Positions 7,019-8,488 of a stretch of DNA of 8,488 bases are shown piece by piece. How positions within the stretch are numbered: position 1 is the stretch's first letter; every line of letters begins with the position of its first letter. The stretch comes from Bacteroidia bacterium (lineage in GTDB: Bacteria; Bacteroidota; Bacteroidia; Flavobacteriales; Flavobacteriaceae). The notes under the pieces are model-generated. The model was not told the DNA's origin. It did not search any database and worked only from the letters and a program-made list of their open reading frames with translations. Location: NCBI GenBank assembly GCA_018679315.1, contig JAHHLF010000287.1:1-8488 (forward strand), read 5' to 3'. The translations under genes and the position numbers were made by a program.

Positions 7019-8203
7019 ATGCTTGCAGACGATTTTTTCACCTATCAATCTCAAACCTCTTCCCATCCGCTGGGGATGGAAATATCCCATGCCAAAGGCT
7101 CTTATATTTATGATGCCGCCGGGAAGGCCTACCTCGATTTTGTCGCCGGGGTTTCGGCCTGTACACTGGGGCACTGCCATCCTGATATCGTAAAGGCCGT
7201 TCAGGAGCAGGCAAGCTCATACATGCATGTCATGGTTTATGGCGAATACATCCAGGAACCAGCTGTTTCCTACACAAAACTTTTGGCTGAAAATCTACCT
7301 TCATCTTTACAGACTACCTATCTCGTAAACAGTGGAACCGAGGCAATGGAAGGCGCTCTTAAATTAGCCAGGAAAGCCACAGGAAGAAGTGAGATCATAG
7401 CGGCACGGGATTGCTATCACGGGAATACCATGGGCAGTCTGAGCCTGATGGACTTTGAAGAAAGACGCGCCCCTTTTCTACCCCTAATTCCTGATATCAG
7501 ACATATAGAATTTAATAGGAAAGAATCCTTGTCGGCCATTACGGAAAAAACAGCTGCTGTAGTTTTGGAAACTATTCAGGGTGGCGCCGGATTTATCCTC
7601 CCAAAAAATGGGTACCTGGCAGCGGTCAGAAAACGATGCGATGAGACCGGAACCCTGCTGATCCTGGATGAAATTCAGCCAGGTTTTGGAAGGACAGGAA
7701 AATTATTTGCCTTTGAGCACTATGATTGTGTTCCGGATATTCTTGTGATCGGTAAAGGGATGGCTTCTGGATTACCTATTGGGGCATTTGTGGCTTCAAA
7801 AGAACTTATGGCTCTCCTTAATTCGAGTCCGGAATTAGGGCATATTACAACTTTTGGCGGGAATGCAGTCATAGCTGCGGCAGCAAAAATGACATTGGAA
7901 GTGCTTCTCAGAGATGAGCTGATGAATTCAATTTCAGACAAGGAAGCACTCTTCAAAATGCGGCTTCAACATGAGTTGATTCATGAAATCAGAGGCACCG
8001 GACTCATGCTTTGCCTCCTTATGCCCAGCGCTGAGATCGCTTCAAAACTGATTCATGCCTGTGCTAAGGAAGGTTTGATACTTTTTTGGCTACTCTTTGA
8101 TAATAAGGCTGTTAGACTCACTCCTCCGCTCACGATTTCCGAAGAAGAGATCATAAAAGGTTGCCAGATTATCCTTGAAAAATTGGACCAAATCGCACAA
8201 TAA
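7019..8203 (+). CDS. Class III PLP-dependent aminotransferase (acetylornithine/ornithine aminotransferase-like)
   Basis: This cytoplasmic enzyme of 394 residues transfers an amino group using pyridoxal phosphate and belongs to aminotransferase class III (ArgD, RocD, GabT group). Visible landmarks, numbered from the ATG at 7019, are SGTEA at 105-109 (phosphate binding), YHG at 133-135 (ring stacking), LDEIQPGFGRTG with Asp217 contacting the pyridine nitrogen and Gln220, the Schiff-base Lys246 in VIGKGMASGLPIGAF, and HITTFGGN with Thr278 binding phosphate. A TTG at 7010 in the same frame would add three residues. The ATG at 7019 is preferred because it gives the N-terminus (about 15 residues before HPLGMEI) seen in related proteins as I recall them, and AAGG at 7006-7009 is a weak ribosome site at a suitable distance. 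The substrate is not identifiable: no arginine-pathway gene is nearby, and linkage to the OstA-like gene suggests, but does not show, an envelope-related role. GATC is much rarer here than in the other genes. Confidence 0.93.
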   Translation: MLADDFFTYQSQTSSHPLGMEISHAKGSYIYDAAGKAYLDFVAGVSACTLGHCHPDIVKAVQEQASSYMHVMVYGEYIQEPAVSYTKLLAENLPSSLQTTYLVNSGTEAMEGALKLARKATGRSEIIAARDCYHGNTMGSLSLMDFEERRAPFLPLIPDIRHIEFNRKESLSAITEKTAAVVLETIQGGAGFILPKNGYLAAVRKRCDETGTLLILDEIQPGFGRTGKLFAFEHYDCVPDILVIGKGMASGLPIGAFVASKELMALLNSSPELGHITTFGGNAVIAAAAKMTLEVLLRDELMNSISDKEALFKMRLQHELIHEIRGTGLMLCLLMPSAEIASKLIHACAKEGLILFWLLFDNKAVRLTPPLTISEEEIIKGCQIILEKLDQIAQ

Positions 8204-8258
8204 TCTGTTAACTATTTTGTTAATAATATAGACCAAATCTGGAATTAAGCCTAGTTGC

Positions 8259-8272
8259 AAAACAGCTATTTT
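8259..8272. repeat. Second imperfect A/T-armed AGCT palindrome, upstream of the TPR-like gene
   Basis: AAAACAGCTATTTT is a 14-base inverted repeat centred on AGCT with one mismatched pair (C8263 against A8268), at the same arm position as the mismatch in the 5315-5330 element. It ends 30 bases before the ATG at 8303 and includes a TAnnTTT-like string at 8267-8273. It lies in the 99-base gap after the aminotransferase gene. Confidence 0.35.
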
Positions 8273-8274
8273 TA
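8267..8274 (+). promoter_or_regulatory. Possible -7 element ahead of the TPR-like gene
   Basis: TATTTTTA matches seven of the eight positions, counting the two free ones, of the TAnnTTTG box and leaves a leader of about 25 bases before the ATG at 8303. No TTG is found at the usual -33 distance, so the case is weak. Confidence 0.25.
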
Positions 8275-8302
8275 AGTCCATAGTATAACCAATCTATCTT
8301 CT

Positions 8303-8488
8303 ATGGCGTTAGATCCTAACGATCAACCTGGCCGGCCTGTGGCCAAGTTCGAATCCATGCTAAAAACTGATGATGTCTATTTCTTCGATGCCGATGATTT
8401 CGAAGACATAATTCATCATTATCTGAACCACGGCAAAATATCCCTGGCTAAGAAAGCTATCAAGATCGGGCTCACCCAGCACACTGCC
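8303..8488 (+). CDS. N-terminal fragment of a tetratricopeptide-repeat-like protein (runs off the window)
   Basis: An open frame of 62 codons starts at ATG 8303 and continues without a stop to the right edge. It begins MALDPNDQPGRPVAKFESML and continues with an aromatic and acidic stretch (DDVYFFDADDFEDIIHHYL), then a helix-like NHGKISLAKKAIKIGLTQH. The pairing of a short helix ending in HYL with a second helix of small residues (LAKKAIKIGL) looks like the first TPR unit, and the N-terminus resembles flavobacterial TPR proteins as I recall them. There is no signal peptide, so the product is probably cytoplasmic. It lies 99 bases downstream of the aminotransferase gene and may have its own promoter. 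The family call depends on little sequence, and the bulk of the protein is not visible. Confidence 0.75.
   Translation, partial: MALDPNDQPGRPVAKFESMLKTDDVYFFDADDFEDIIHHYLNHGKISLAKKAIKIGLTQHTA

Noticed and set aside
6925..7113. A 62-codon + strand frame bridging the OstA-like and aminotransferase genes
   Set aside because: It overlaps both well-supported genes in another frame and has no domain or start signal of its own.
8208..8223. Inverted repeat TTAAC / GTTAA after the aminotransferase stop, considered as a terminator
   Set aside because: The stem is only five mostly A-T pairs and is not followed by a clear T tract, so it is too weak to call.
1..8488. Mobile elements, CRISPR arrays, tRNA or rRNA genes, phage or defence genes
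   Set aside because: No transposase, integrase, regular spaced repeats, tRNA-like cloverleaf or defence-type domain was seen; nearly all of the window is covered by core-type genes.

Overview
This window reads as ordinary chromosomal core DNA from a member of the Bacteroidota, most likely the family Flavobacteriaceae. That placement is an inference. It rests on protein sequences that resemble flavobacterial homologues as I remember them, weak or absent Shine-Dalgarno sites, TAnnTTT-type promoter elements ahead of several genes, and moderate GC content. All seven genes lie on the + strand with short gaps. I see no mobile element, CRISPR array, tRNA, rRNA or prophage gene.

Layout: (1) positions 2-1234 encode a complete-looking seven-helix M48 (Ste24/CAAX-type) zinc metalloprotease. 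(2) Positions 1276-3483 encode a long bifunctional RelA/SpoT homologue with intact ppGpp hydrolase and synthetase sites and TGS, Cys-rich and ACT domains. (3) Positions 3520-3975 encode a Fur-family repressor lacking both Cys-x-x-Cys zinc motifs. (4) Positions 3988-5259 encode adenylosuccinate synthetase, PurA, starting 12 bases after the Fur gene. (5) An 83-base gap with a good flavobacterial -7 element leads into 5343-7007, an exported OstA-like (LptA/LptD N-terminal type) protein. (6) Positions 7019-8203 encode a class III PLP aminotransferase 11 bases downstream. (7) A 99-base gap precedes the start of a tetratricopeptide-repeat-like protein at 8303 that runs off the right edge.

Two functional blocks stand out. 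The first, spoT-fur-purA, places the alarmone enzyme, a metal-type repressor and the IMP-to-AMP branch enzyme side by side; ppGpp is known to inhibit PurA in E. coli. The second, ostA-aminotransferase (possibly continuing into the TPR gene), joins an envelope or LPS-transport-type protein to an amino-acid aminotransferase of unknown substrate.

Nothing here is clearly a new system. The points most worth a second look are: the Fur protein, whose predicted regulatory metal site is intact but whose structural zinc and second site are eroded; a pair of similar A/T-armed AGCT palindromes in the two larger intergenic gaps; and a marked excess of GATC (about 90 by hand count) that is strong in the first genes and nearly gone in the aminotransferase gene.
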